DNA from: Pseudochrobactrum kiredjianiae
GTDB taxonomy: Bacteria > Pseudomonadota > Alphaproteobacteria > Rhizobiales > Rhizobiaceae
Reading direction: 5' to 3'
Length of the DNA stretch: 64,000 nucleotides
Assembly: GCF_030362795.1 (NCBI RefSeq)
Contig: NZ_JAUCBM010000001.1
Location: 372,001-436,000 of the forward strand
The notes under the pieces were generated by a model. That model worked only from the letters and a program-made list of their open reading frames with translations, did no database searches and was not told the DNA's origin. Both the position numbers and the translations under genes were made by a program. This document shows positions 36,286-45,970 of this stretch, piece after piece; positions within the stretch are counted from its first letter, which is position 1; each line of letters opens with the position of its first letter.

Positions 36286-39228
36286 ATGAAAAAAGGTGAT
36301 CATCTCTTCCTCGTCGACGGCTCCGGCTATATTTTCCGCGCTTATCACGCTTTGCCGCCGCTTACCCGCAAATCAGACGGTTTGCCGGTCGGTGCGGTGT
36401 CCGGTTTCTGCAATATGCTGTGGAAGCTCCTGAAAGATGCGCGCAATACGGATGTTGGTGTTGTGCCGACCCATTTTGCGGTGATTTTTGACTATTCGTC
36501 GAAGACGTTTCGCAAGGAACTTTATCCGGAATATAAAGCCAACCGTACAGCGCCACCGGAAGATCTGATCCCGCAATTCGGCCTGATCCGTCAGGCAACC
36601 CACGCCTTCAACCTGCCTTGCATTGAGAAGGAAGGCTATGAAGCGGATGATATTATCGCCACCTATGCCCGCCTTGCGGAAGAGGCCGGTGCGACTGTTA
36701 CCATCGTCTCATCAGACAAAGACCTGATGCAGCTCGTGACAGAGCAAGTATCAATGTATGACGGGATGAAGGATAAGCAGATTTCAATCCCTGAAGTGAT
36801 TGAAAAATGGGGCGTGCCGCCGGAGAAAATGATTGATCTGCAATCGCTGACCGGCGATTCAACCGATAACGTGCCGGGTATTCCGGGTATCGGACCGAAA
36901 ACGGCAGCGCAATTGCTGGAAGAATTCGGCGATCTGGACACCCTGCTAGAGCGTGCTTCTGAGATCAAACAGAATAAACGCCGTGAGAATATTATGGCTT
37001 TCGCGGATCAGACCCGCATTGCCCGTCAGCTTGTTACATTGAAGACAGATGTGCCGCTGGAAGTCGATCTTGATGGTTTGCACCTGGAGCCACAAAACGG
37101 CCCTAAGCTGATCGGTTTCCTCAAAGCAATGGAAATGACTTCGCTGACCCGTCGCGTGGCTGAAGCAACGGATACGGTTGCTGCCGAGATTGAACCAATA
37201 TCCGTTGAAACAGAATGGGGTGCGCAAGCGCGTGGCCCTGATCTTGATCGCGGTGCAAATGCAGCCGGTACTGCCGCACCGGAAAAAACATCTGTGGCCG
37301 AGACTTCTGAAAACAGTGATGCATTGATGCGCCCTCAGGCGCTGGTCGAAGTGCGCAAAGCGCAAGGTGCATCCGCAACGATTGATCGCTCTGCCTATAT
37401 TGGCATTACTGATATTGCTGTGTTGAAGAGCTGGGTCGAGCAGGCAATTGAGCAGGGCTTTGTGGCTTTTGACACGGAAACCACTTCGCTTGATCCGATG
37501 CAGGCGGAACTGGTCGGTTTTTCGCTGGCACTGGCACCGGGTAAAGCCTGTTATGTACCGCTGACACATAAGTCCGGTCAGGGTGATTTGCTGGGCGGCG
37601 GGTTGATCGAAGGACAAATTCCGCTGAATGCAGCACTTGCAGAGTTGAAACGCCTGCTGGAAGATCCGTCTGTTCTCATCATCGCGCAGAACATGAAATA
37701 TGACTGGTTGATTATGCACCGCCTCGGCATCGATGTTGCGCGTTTTGACGACACGATGTTGCTGTCCTATGCGCTGGATGCCGGCACCGGTACACATGGT
37801 ATGGATGCACTGGCAGAGCGCTGGCTCGGGCATGCAACAATTCCCTATAAGGAAGTCGCAGGTAGTGGAAAATCTGCTGTAACCTTCGATATGGTGCCGG
37901 TTGAGCGCGCCATTGCCTATGGTGCGGAAGATGCCGATGTCACATTGCGTTTGTGGCAGGTACTGAAGCCACGCCTTGCGGCTGATGGTATGGCTTCGGT
38001 TTATGAGCGGATGGAGCGTCCGCTTGTGACCGTGCTGGCGTTGATGGAAGAGCGCGGCATCAGTGTTGACCGCCAAATTCTCTCCCGCCTGTCCGGTGAA
38101 TTGGCGCAATCTGCTGCGGCCATTGAAGATGAAATTTATACGCTGGCCGGTGAGAAGATGAATATCGCCTCACCGAAACAGCTCGGCGATATTTTGTTTG
38201 GCAAGCTTGGCCTTCCGGGTGGTTCAAAAACCAAGACCGGACAATGGTCGACCTCGGCGCAGGTGCTGGAAGATCTCGCAGCAGAAGGCCATGAGCTGCC
38301 GCGTAAAATTGTTGACTGGCGCCAGCTCACCAAGCTCAAATCGACTTATACCGATGCCCTGCCCGGCTATATTCACCCTGAAACCAAGCGGGTGCATACA
38401 TCCTATTCCATGGCGGTGACGACCACAGGACGCCTGTCTTCGTCAGAACCGAACCTGCAGAATATTCCGGTGCGCAATGCGGAGGGCCGCAAAATCCGCA
38501 CGGCCTTTATCGCGCCGCAGGGCAAAAAGCTGGTTTCTGCCGATTACAGCCAGATTGAATTGCGTGTTTTGGCGCATGTGGCGGATATTGCACAGCTTAA
38601 AACAGCTTTTGATGACGGTATCGACATTCATGCGATGACCGCATCTGAAATGTTCGGCGTGCCGGTTGAGGGTATGCCGTCTGAAGTGCGCCGCCGTGCC
38701 AAGGCGATCAACTTCGGCATTATCTATGGTATTTCTGCCTTTGGTCTGGCCAATCAGCTGTCTATTCCGCGTGAAGAGGCTGGCTCTTATATCCGTACCT
38801 ATTTTGAGCGCTTCCCCGGTATCAAGGATTATATGGAGGCGACGAAGGCCACTGCGCGTGAAAACGGTTATGTTGAAACGATTTTTGGTCGCCGCATTCA
38901 TTATCCGGATATCAAGGCCAGCAATGCACAGGTGCGCGCTTTTAACGAGCGTGCTGCGATCAACGCGCCTATTCAGGGCTCGGCAGCAGATATTATCCGC
39001 CGTGCGATGATCCGCATGGAACCGGCACTGGTTGCTGCAAAGCTGGATGCAAAAATGCTATTGCAGGTGCATGATGAACTGATCTTTGAAGTCGAAGACC
39101 AGCAAGTTGATCGCACAATCGATATTGTGCGGGAAATCATGGTCAATGCGGCAATGCCGGCTGTTTCGATGACTGTGCCGTTGCAGGTTGATGCACGTGC
39201 GGCGCAAAACTGGGATGAAGCGCATTGA
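36286..39228 (+). CDS. polA: DNA polymerase I
   Basis: A 980-residue repair and Okazaki-fragment polymerase. Domains: 5'-3' flap nuclease (1-300, LFLVDGSGYIFRAYHALPPL, SSDKDLMQLV, SLTGDSTDNVPGIPGIGPKTA), a linker, a 3'-5' proofreading domain with intact DxE motif FDTETTSLDP (D396, E398), and the polymerase domain with motif A SADYSQIELRVLAHV (D753), O-helix RRRAKAINFGIIYGISAFG and motif C LQVHDELIFE (H929-D930-E931). The exonuclease residues look intact, so proofreading is expected. It stands alone, with a weak ribosome-binding site. Confidence 0.98.
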   Translation: MKKGDHLFLVDGSGYIFRAYHALPPLTRKSDGLPVGAVSGFCNMLWKLLKDARNTDVGVVPTHFAVIFDYSSKTFRKELYPEYKANRTAPPEDLIPQFGLIRQATHAFNLPCIEKEGYEADDIIATYARLAEEAGATVTIVSSDKDLMQLVTEQVSMYDGMKDKQISIPEVIEKWGVPPEKMIDLQSLTGDSTDNVPGIPGIGPKTAAQLLEEFGDLDTLLERASEIKQNKRRENIMAFADQTRIARQLVTLKTDVPLEVDLDGLHLEPQNGPKLIGFLKAMEMTSLTRRVAEATDTVAAEIEPISVETEWGAQARGPDLDRGANAAGTAAPEKTSVAETSENSDALMRPQALVEVRKAQGASATIDRSAYIGITDIAVLKSWVEQAIEQGFVAFDTETTSLDPMQAELVGFSLALAPGKACYVPLTHKSGQGDLLGGGLIEGQIPLNAALAELKRLLEDPSVLIIAQNMKYDWLIMHRLGIDVARFDDTMLLSYALDAGTGTHGMDALAERWLGHATIPYKEVAGSGKSAVTFDMVPVERAIAYGAEDADVTLRLWQVLKPRLAADGMASVYERMERPLVTVLALMEERGISVDRQILSRLSGELAQSAAAIEDEIYTLAGEKMNIASPKQLGDILFGKLGLPGGSKTKTGQWSTSAQVLEDLAAEGHELPRKIVDWRQLTKLKSTYTDALPGYIHPETKRVHTSYSMAVTTTGRLSSSEPNLQNIPVRNAEGRKIRTAFIAPQGKKLVSADYSQIELRVLAHVADIAQLKTAFDDGIDIHAMTASEMFGVPVEGMPSEVRRRAKAINFGIIYGISAFGLANQLSIPREEAGSYIRTYFERFPGIKDYMEATKATARENGYVETIFGRRIHYPDIKASNAQVRAFNERAAINAPIQGSAADIIRRAMIRMEPALVAAKLDAKMLLQVHDELIFEVEDQQVDRTIDIVREIMVNAAMPAVSMTVPLQVDARAAQNWDEAH

Positions 39229-39263
39229 TCTTATGCAGTTAATGCATTAAGAGGCACCAGAAC

Positions 39264-39365
39264 ATGTTGCAGAACTCCGGTTTTGCAACATTAGCGCCTT
39301 AAAACGCGGATAACAGGTCAACTGCATATAATTGATTGAAACAATCAGCTGTTGCAGATTGACCT
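39264..39365 (+). other. Stem-loop pair in the polA-helicase intergenic leader
   Basis: The 348-base gap before the RNA helicase gene has two strong stems. One is ATGTTGCA (39264-39271) with TGCAACAT (39284-39291). The other is AGGTCAACTGCA (39315-39326) with TGCAGATTGACCT (39353-39365, one bulged A), enclosing TGATTG-AAA-CAATCA (39333-39347). Neither is followed by a T-run. The remaining 210 bases to the helicase start show no gene. Confidence 0.55.
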
Positions 39366-39576
39366 TCTTGTCATTCGCCTTTAGTTAGCGCAGCATCATC
39401 ACTAATTGTTGTTTGCTTATTTACGTTACCGGTCACGGATGTGTGAAAGCATGACTATACGGATATTCTCCGTTTAATCATGAATGAAGCCAGGGATGGG
39501 ACATTTGCTCTGATTGTCAGGGTAAAGATTGTCGGGGCCAGTTGATGCGTGGGTGAGCCATTGCTGAAAGTCATTC

Positions 39577-41448
39577 ATGACCTTGCCTTCTACTATTGCA
39601 CCAGCTCTTGCCGGTGCGCTCACAGCCCGTGGCTATGAGGAACTCACCTCCGTTCAGGAAGCTATGCTGACGCCTGATAATGACGGTCGCGATCTGCTGG
39701 TTTCCGCTCAGACCGGCTCCGGTAAAACTGTTGCCTTTGGTATTGCCATGGCGCCTGACCTGCTCGAAAAGGGCGATCGTCTGGAAGCCCCGCGCGCACC
39801 ACTGGCTCTGATTATTGCGCCGACACGCGAACTGGCTTTGCAGGTTGCCCGTGAGCTGGAATGGCTCTACGCGCCAACCGGTGCCCGCATCACCACTTGT
39901 GTTGGTGGTATGGATATTCGTACCGAACGCCGCAATCTGGAGCGCGGTGCACATATTATCGTCGGTACACCTGGTCGTCTGCGCGATCATATCACCCGTC
40001 GTGCGCTGAATATGTCTGATCTGCGTGCCGTTGTGCTTGATGAAGCTGATGAGATGCTTGATCTCGGCTTCCGCGAAGATCTGGAATTCATTCTCGGTGA
40101 AGCACCGGAAGATCGCCGCACGCTGATGTTCTCGGCAACCGTTTCCAAGTCGATTGCTTTGCTTGCCAAGCGTTTCCAGAAAGATGCACTGCGTATTACC
40201 GCTACAGCATCCCATGAAAAACACGCTGACATTACCTATCAGGCAATGGTTGTGCCGCCGCATGAGCGCGAAAACGCGATCATCAACACGCTGCTGTATT
40301 ATGATAATGTCAATACCATCATCTTTGCATCAACCCGTGAAGGCGTAAAACATCTGGCAAGCCGTCTGAGCAATCGCGGTTTCTCGGTTGTAGCACTCTC
40401 CGGTGAATTGTCACAGGCTGAACGTACCAATGCGCTGCAATCCATGCGCGATGGCCGTGCCCGTGTTTGCGTAGCGACAGACGTTGCTGCACGCGGTATT
40501 GATCTGCCAAATCTTGATCTGGTTATTCATGCCGATCTGCCGAATAATGGTGAAACACTGCTGCACCGCTCCGGCCGTACCGGTCGTGCCGGTCGTAAGG
40601 GCACCTGTATTCTGGTGGTTCCGTTCTCCCGCCGTCGTTCGGCTGAGCGTCTTCTGCAAATGGCACGTCTTGATGCCAAGAGCATTTCTGCGCCAACGAT
40701 TGCTGATGTTCAGGCAAAAACCCGCGCGACTATTCTCGAAGATGCCCGTTTGAGCGAAGAAATTCCTGAGGATATTCAGGAAATGATGCGCGAATTGCAG
40801 GCACGTTATACACCTGAACAGATCGCCAGTGCTTATCTGCGCCGTGAAATCGAAAACCGTCCGGCACCGGAAGACGTGTCAGAAGGTCCGGTACGCGCAC
40901 TCGGTGCACCGGCTCGCGAGCGCGGTGAACGTGGCGAACGCTCAGAGCGCGGCCCGCGTGAAGACCGTTCATCGTTCAACGGCGGTGCGTGGTTTACCCT
41001 GTCGGCTGGTCGCAAACATCGTGCAGATCCGAAATGGATTTTGCCGCTGATCTGTAAAGCCGGTCAGATTTCTAAGGGCGATGTCGGTGCAATCCGCATT
41101 CTCGAAGACGAAACCCGTTTTGAAATCAACAGCGAGAAAGCCAAAGAGTATTTCTCAATCGTTGAAGAACGTGGCACCGGCGAAAAAGGTCTGGTGATCC
41201 GTACGTCTTCTGCACCGCAGCAGGAAAGCCGTGGTCCTCGTTCAGATCGTCCGCGTTCTGACAGAGCGCCATCTGATCGTGATGGCGAGCGTCGTTTTGA
41301 AAAACGTGGTGGCGACGATAAAGCAGGTTGGGGTGCGCCTAAGGGCAAGCCACGCTTTAAGGGCGGCGAAGGCAAGCCTTTTGGCGATAAGCCGAAAGGC
41401 CCGCGTAAACCACGTGAAGGTGGTGACCGCAAGTTCTCTCGCTCATAA
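39577..41448 (+). CDS. DEAD-box RNA helicase with DbpA-type RNA-binding domain
   Basis: A 623-residue ATP-dependent RNA helicase (DeaD/CsdA-DbpA group) for ribosome assembly or cold adaptation. Helicase motifs: AQTGSGKT (about 43-50), PTRELALQ, GTPGRL, DEADEML, FSATV, ARGIDLPNLDLVIH and HRSGRTGRAGR. A DbpA RNA-recognition domain (about 468-545, GAWFTLSAGRKHRADPKW) follows, and then an Arg/Gly/Lys/Ser-rich tail typical of non-specific RNA binding. The long structured upstream region suggests post-transcriptional control. Confidence 0.93.
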   Translation: MTLPSTIAPALAGALTARGYEELTSVQEAMLTPDNDGRDLLVSAQTGSGKTVAFGIAMAPDLLEKGDRLEAPRAPLALIIAPTRELALQVARELEWLYAPTGARITTCVGGMDIRTERRNLERGAHIIVGTPGRLRDHITRRALNMSDLRAVVLDEADEMLDLGFREDLEFILGEAPEDRRTLMFSATVSKSIALLAKRFQKDALRITATASHEKHADITYQAMVVPPHERENAIINTLLYYDNVNTIIFASTREGVKHLASRLSNRGFSVVALSGELSQAERTNALQSMRDGRARVCVATDVAARGIDLPNLDLVIHADLPNNGETLLHRSGRTGRAGRKGTCILVVPFSRRRSAERLLQMARLDAKSISAPTIADVQAKTRATILEDARLSEEIPEDIQEMMRELQARYTPEQIASAYLRREIENRPAPEDVSEGPVRALGAPARERGERGERSERGPREDRSSFNGGAWFTLSAGRKHRADPKWILPLICKAGQISKGDVGAIRILEDETRFEINSEKAKEYFSIVEERGTGEKGLVIRTSSAPQQESRGPRSDRPRSDRAPSDRDGERRFEKRGGDDKAGWGAPKGKPRFKGGEGKPFGDKPKGPRKPREGGDRKFSRS

Positions 41449-41459
41449 TCTGAGTTTGA

Positions 41460-41487
41460 AAAACCCGCTCTCTGAGCGGGTTTTTTG
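41460..41487 (+). terminator. Terminator of the RNA helicase gene
   Basis: AAACCCGCTC pairs with GAGCGGGTTT and is followed by TTTTG (41461-41485). It lies 12 bases past the stop. Confidence 0.93.
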
Positions 41488-41492
41488 TTTTA

Positions 41493-41587
41493 TTAGAGCG
41501 GCTTTTGGGCGCATAAATACCGCTCTAACACTCTATTTTTGCAGCATAATTTCTTCAATTGGTTCAAGTCTGAGGAATTATGCTGTA
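41493..41587 (-). repeat. Intergenic palindromic element, family A (copy 2, two modules)
   Basis: TTAGAGCG (41493-41500) faces CGCTCTAA (41521-41528). The second module is CAGCATAATT (41542-41551) facing AATTATGCTG (41576-41585). Module order is inverted relative to the copy at 47789-47893. Confidence 0.75.
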
Positions 41588-41682
41588 GTATAGACCTTGC
41601 TGTTTAATAATGGTTGGGCTAAACCTCTGATATATTAGATTGCCTTTCTGGCAAGATGTATACGCAGGGAGGATGCCGTATC

Positions 41683-42693
41683 ATGACCGCAACAATCACA
41701 ATCACTCTGGATGAAGCTTATAATCTCGCGGAAAAGACCTTTATCAAGCTTGGTCTGTCCGAAGACCATGCACAGGCCAATGCGCGTTTGTTGCAAAGCT
41801 GCCAGCGGGATGAATGTGATTCACACGGGCTTTATCGTGTGCTGAGTTGTGCGCAGACCATTAAAACCGGTGCTGTTGTATTGGACGCGGAGCCGGAAGT
41901 GGAAGACCGTGCCGGTGGTATTGTCGCGGTAGATGCCAAAGGCGGCTATTCTTTGCTGGCGTTGGAAAAAGGTCTGCCGATGCTGGTGGAAAAAACCCGC
42001 AAGCTGGGCATTGCCGCCATGGCGATTAATAATTGCGTACATTTCTCAGCGCTTTGGCCGGAAGTGGAGATGCTGGCGGAGCATGGTTTGGTTTCGCTGA
42101 CGATGGTGCCGAGCCATTCATGGGTTGCGCCTGCCGGTGGTAAGACCGGTGTCTTTGGTACCAATCCGATTGCTTTTGGCTGGCCGCGTGCGGGCAAATA
42201 TCCGTTTGTTTTCGACTTCGCCACCAGTGCTGCGGCGCGAGGCGAGATTGAATTGCATCGTCGTGCAGGCAAGCCAATACCGGAAGGCTGGGCGGTTGAT
42301 AAAGACGGTGCGCCGACAACCGATGCACAAACGGCACTGGAAGGTGCGATGCTGACTTTCGGCGGCTATAAAGGGTCGGCGCTTTCCGCAATGGTGGAAC
42401 TACTGGCAGGGCCGTTGATCGGCGATATGCTGAGTTTGGAATCTCAGGCCTGGGATAATGGGCGTGGTGCGACGCCGAAACACGGAGAAATCGTGATTGC
42501 GCTTAATCCGGAGAGTTTCCTCGGTGCGGCTATGGCTGACCATATGGGGCGGGCGGAAAAAATGTTCTCGGCGATTACGGATCAGGGTGCACGTTTGCCG
42601 TCGCAGCGCCGATATGAAGCCCGCGAGCGTAGCCTTGCCAATGGCACAGTGACTATTCCGCAGAAGCTTTATGACGATATTCGTGCTTTGTAA
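41683..42693 (+). CDS. Ldh-family malate/L-lactate dehydrogenase-type oxidoreductase
   Basis: A 336-residue NAD(P)-dependent oxidoreductase of the LDH2/MDH2 fold, which also includes delta-1-piperideine-2-carboxylate reductases and ureidoglycolate dehydrogenases. Family stretches: RDECDSHGLYRV (catalytic His region), NNCVHFSALWPEVE, GTNPIAFGWPRAG and FGGYKGSALSAMVELLAGPLIGD. GGAGG before the ATG at 41683 supports the start. The exact substrate is not decidable from the sequence. It is monocistronic between a repeat element and the cobalamin riboswitch. Confidence 0.88.
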   Translation: MTATITITLDEAYNLAEKTFIKLGLSEDHAQANARLLQSCQRDECDSHGLYRVLSCAQTIKTGAVVLDAEPEVEDRAGGIVAVDAKGGYSLLALEKGLPMLVEKTRKLGIAAMAINNCVHFSALWPEVEMLAEHGLVSLTMVPSHSWVAPAGGKTGVFGTNPIAFGWPRAGKYPFVFDFATSAAARGEIELHRRAGKPIPEGWAVDKDGAPTTDAQTALEGAMLTFGGYKGSALSAMVELLAGPLIGDMLSLESQAWDNGRGATPKHGEIVIALNPESFLGAAMADHMGRAEKMFSAITDQGARLPSQRRYEARERSLANGTVTIPQKLYDDIRAL

Positions 42694-42802
42694 GCGTGTT
42701 TTTCTGAAACTGCGGCACATCTATCACGCCATGCATGAAAAATGCATGGCGTATTTGTATAAGAATTGACCGTTCAGCGGTGCATTGTTATCGCTTGATA
42801 CG

Positions 42803-42965
42803 GAAAAGGTTTTGCTCATAGCAGCAAATGAAAAGGGAACACGGTGCTAATCCGTGACTGCCCCCGCAACTGTATCCGGTGAGCGGCCTCCGGTAAGCCA
42901 CTGCTTGAAAAGGCGGGAAGGCGGAGTGCCCGTGTTGACCCGTAAGTCAGGAGACCTGCCTTTTC
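42803..42965 (+). ncRNA. Cobalamin (B12) riboswitch
   Basis: The AdoCbl-class aptamer is readable: AAAAGGGAACACGGTG, AATCCGTGACTGCCCCCGCA, the GCCACTG core near 42897 and the B12 box AGTCAGGAGACCTGCC (42945-42960). It lies 183 bases before the btuB start, in the 455-base gap after the dehydrogenase gene. The expression platform is unclear; a GCCTG (43065) / CAGGC (43135) pairing near the btuB ribosome-binding site could mask initiation. It should repress uptake when B12 is plentiful. Confidence 0.96.
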
Positions 42966-43148
42966 TTGTCACCAGCCGGTACACGAGGGGTGTGCAGGCG
43001 CGGACGTCCGTGACGGTGACATTGTAAAAATGTTGCCGCATGTGGATAAGTGACTGTTTATTCAGCCTGTCTCAAATGCGGTTTGTATTCTTCAGGGCAA
43101 TGCCTGTGCCGGAATGGTGGTGCATTGTCTGAAATCAGGCGGGACAGC

Positions 43149-45098
43149 ATGACACATAATTTGTTGCAGCATAAAAAATCAGCATTGATCCTTGGCACTG
43201 CTTTGACAGTGTTGAGCTTTGGTAGTGCACTGGCGCAAGAGAAAAAGCAGGAAACTGTTCAGCTCAAAGAGATTATTGTGACTGCCGGACGCACACCGAT
43301 TGAAGAAGGCAAAACCGGCCGTGCGGTGACTGTTATTACCGGTAAGCAGCTTGAGCAAAATCAGGTGCGCTATGTGGCTGATGCCCTGCGCATGGTGCCG
43401 GGTTTTGCGGTGTCACGCTCAGGCTCTAAAGGTGGCATGACCAATATCCGTGTGCGCGGTGCGGAATCCAATCATCTGTTGGTGATGGTTGATGGCGTTG
43501 AAATGAATGCAGCATCCGGCGACGCCTTTGATTTCGGTGCTTTGCAGGCAGCAGATATTGAGCGGATTGAAATTCTGCGCGGCCCTCAGAGCGCTTTCTG
43601 GGGTTCTAATGCACTGGCCGGTGTGGTGAATATCATCACCAAGGGCGGCAAACGCGATGGTTTCAAAATCAGTGGTACAACAGAAGGCGGCAGCCAGAAT
43701 TCATGGCTTGGCGGTGTGTTGTTACAGGGTGGCGCTGAAAATTACGACATGGCTCTTGGTGCATCTTATCGCCGTACCAAAGGTTTCAATATTTCCAATG
43801 TTGGTGATGAAAAAGACGGAGATGAGAACCTGACATTGAACGGTAAGGTCAATGTTGATCTTACCGATACAGCGAAGCTGGATGCGACTTTGCGTTATGT
43901 GAAGAACCGCACTGACCTTGATAATATGACATCTCTTAAGCCGCTGGATTCTCTTGGTCTGGAAGGTAAGACGAATGAGTTGCTCGGCAGTGTTGGTCTG
44001 ACATGGACTGCCCTGGATGATGCGCTGACACAAAAGCTGCGCTTTAGCGGCAGTGATCGTAAATACGAATATATCGCACCGGATTATCCGGCGGAAAATA
44101 AAGGCAGCCGTTATAAGGCTTCCTATCAGGCGACCTATGCTTTTGATACGCCATCATTTGCTGATGCTCATCACAAGATCACCGGTGGTATCGAGTGGCA
44201 GCAGGAGCGGTTCCGTCAGGTTCCTGTAACTTTTCCTGTTTACGATGAGACACAATTCGAGAAGCATAAGCGTTCGATGTATTCGTTTATCGGAGAATAT
44301 AACGGTGAGTTTGCCGATCAGTTTTATGTCAATCTCGGCCTGCGTCATGATGTGAATAAAGATTTTGATGACGCGACGACTTTCTCATTGAGTGGTGCAT
44401 GGGCTATTCCTGATACGAACGCCCGTTTGCATAGTTCTGTTGGTACCGGTGTGACCAATCCGACTTTTTATGAGCAATTTGGTTTTATCCCGAGCAGTTT
44501 TGTTGGCAACTCGTCTTTGAAACCTGAAAAAAGTCTCGGTTGGGATATCGGTCTGGAATATGCATTCTTTGACGGTCTCGTTGTAACAGACGTTACCTAT
44601 TTTAATCAGGATTTGCGTGATGAAATTGTTTCGATCTATAATCCTGACTTTACATCAACTGTGAAAAATCTTGATGGAAAAAGCCGCCGCCACGGTGTGG
44701 AACTGGCTGCAACGCTGAATCTGTTCCACGGTTTCACAGCAGGCGGTAGCTATACCTATACGTCTTCGAAAGGTGCGGACGATCTTGATGCTGTTCGCCG
44801 CCCACGCCATTCCGGTTCTGTAAATATGGCTTATACCTTCTATGAGGATCGTGCACGCCTGTTCGGGGAAGCAATCTTCAATGGAAAAATGGAGGATGTT
44901 GCATTTATCAGCGGCGCGTCTTCCCGTGTTAATCTCGGCAGTTACACCGTCGTCAATATTGGCGGCAGCTATAAATTTACCGATAAGCTGGAAGGTTTTG
45001 CTCGCATCGAAAACCTGTTCGACAAGAAATATCAGGAAGTTTACGGCTATAACACACCGGGTCGCGGTGCGTTTGCCGGTTTGAAAGCTTCTTTCTGA
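43149..45098 (+). CDS. btuB: TonB-dependent vitamin B12 outer-membrane receptor
   Basis: A 649-residue outer-membrane receptor importing cobalamins. The signal peptide is MTHNLLQHKKSALILGTALT to SALAQ, then the TonB-box region LKEIIVTAGR, plug domain (VRVRGAESNHLLVMVDGVEM, RGPQSAFWGSNALAGVVNIIT) and a 22-strand-type barrel ending in Phe (GLKASF). GGGA before the ATG at 43149 supports this start. The same frame runs back to a GTG at 43050, but that stretch is leader RNA. The riboswitch upstream and ABC genes downstream make B12 the likely substrate. Confidence 0.95.
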   Translation: MTHNLLQHKKSALILGTALTVLSFGSALAQEKKQETVQLKEIIVTAGRTPIEEGKTGRAVTVITGKQLEQNQVRYVADALRMVPGFAVSRSGSKGGMTNIRVRGAESNHLLVMVDGVEMNAASGDAFDFGALQAADIERIEILRGPQSAFWGSNALAGVVNIITKGGKRDGFKISGTTEGGSQNSWLGGVLLQGGAENYDMALGASYRRTKGFNISNVGDEKDGDENLTLNGKVNVDLTDTAKLDATLRYVKNRTDLDNMTSLKPLDSLGLEGKTNELLGSVGLTWTALDDALTQKLRFSGSDRKYEYIAPDYPAENKGSRYKASYQATYAFDTPSFADAHHKITGGIEWQQERFRQVPVTFPVYDETQFEKHKRSMYSFIGEYNGEFADQFYVNLGLRHDVNKDFDDATTFSLSGAWAIPDTNARLHSSVGTGVTNPTFYEQFGFIPSSFVGNSSLKPEKSLGWDIGLEYAFFDGLVVTDVTYFNQDLRDEIVSIYNPDFTSTVKNLDGKSRRHGVELAATLNLFHGFTAGGSYTYTSSKGADDLDAVRRPRHSGSVNMAYTFYEDRARLFGEAIFNGKMEDVAFISGASSRVNLGSYTVVNIGGSYKFTDKLEGFARIENLFDKKYQEVYGYNTPGRGAFAGLKASF

Positions 45099-45100
45099 GC

Positions 45101-45970
45101 ATGATGCGTTCAAGCGCTCTTCGCAACTTTATCAAAAGGCAGGCCGTACTCGCGGCCTGCCTTTTGTGTTTCTGCGCAGGGATAAGCCAAGCGCAGGCAG
45201 TGCCCAAACGCGTGGTGTCTTTGAACCTTTGTACGGATATTCTGGCACTTTCACTGGCTGAGCCGTCTCAGCTGGTTTCTGTCAGTCACATTGCAGCGGA
45301 TGCCGTTTCCTCTCCGGTTGCGGAAGCTGCCAAAACCTATCATTTGAACCGTTCAGGGCTTGAAGAGATATTATCGCTGAAACCTGATCTGGTGCTGGCG
45401 TCGGTTTATACTGCTCCGCATATCCTTGCTGCTTTAGAACGAGCGGGGATAGCGGTTGAGCGTTTCGGCTATGCACAGAGTTTTGCGGATATCGCTCAGC
45501 AGATTGCGCAAATGGGGCAGGCTCTGGGGCAGCAAGACAAAGCTGAGGCGCAGATTACCGAGATCAACCGGACAATCGGCGTTGTGAAGAAAACGGCGCA
45601 GCCGGTAACCGCGCTTCTTTATGAGCCGAATGGCTATACATCCGGTGCGGGGACATTGGCGGATGAGATCATGAAACAGCTTGGTATCAGCAATCTGGCA
45701 GCAGGAGATAGCAGGTTGGCTGCAGGGCGTGTGACACTGGAAGACTTGATTCGGCTGAAGCCGGATATGATTATCGAGCCTGAATTTTATGAGAAACCGG
45801 CATTGGCCTATCAGAATTATCGTCATCCGGTTATGCAGGCGCTGGTCAGTGAACAAGGGCGTAAAACCCAGCATATTGCTGTCCCGGGGCGCTATTGGTC
45901 TTGCGGTTCAATCTACACACTGCAAGCAGTGAAAATTTTGCAGCGTGCCCGACAGATAAACGGAGAGTGA
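45101..45970 (+). CDS. btuF: Cobalamin ABC transporter substrate-binding protein (BtuF-like)
   Basis: A 289-residue periplasmic binding protein of the TroA/BtuF-FepB fold. A signal peptide (about 1-32) precedes PKRVVSLNLCTDILALSLAEP, the usual opening of corrinoid- and haem-type binding proteins; LEEILSLKPDLVLAS follows. It starts two bases after the btuB stop; a second ATG at 45104 is equally possible. B12 specificity is inferred from the riboswitch and btuB. Confidence 0.88.
   Translation: MMRSSALRNFIKRQAVLAACLLCFCAGISQAQAVPKRVVSLNLCTDILALSLAEPSQLVSVSHIAADAVSSPVAEAAKTYHLNRSGLEEILSLKPDLVLASVYTAPHILAALERAGIAVERFGYAQSFADIAQQIAQMGQALGQQDKAEAQITEINRTIGVVKKTAQPVTALLYEPNGYTSGAGTLADEIMKQLGISNLAAGDSRLAAGRVTLEDLIRLKPDMIIEPEFYEKPALAYQNYRHPVMQALVSEQGRKTQHIAVPGRYWSCGSIYTLQAVKILQRARQINGE

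Noticed and set aside
36946-38109. 387-codon minus-strand open frame
   Set aside because: Antisense to polA; no start signal or domain.
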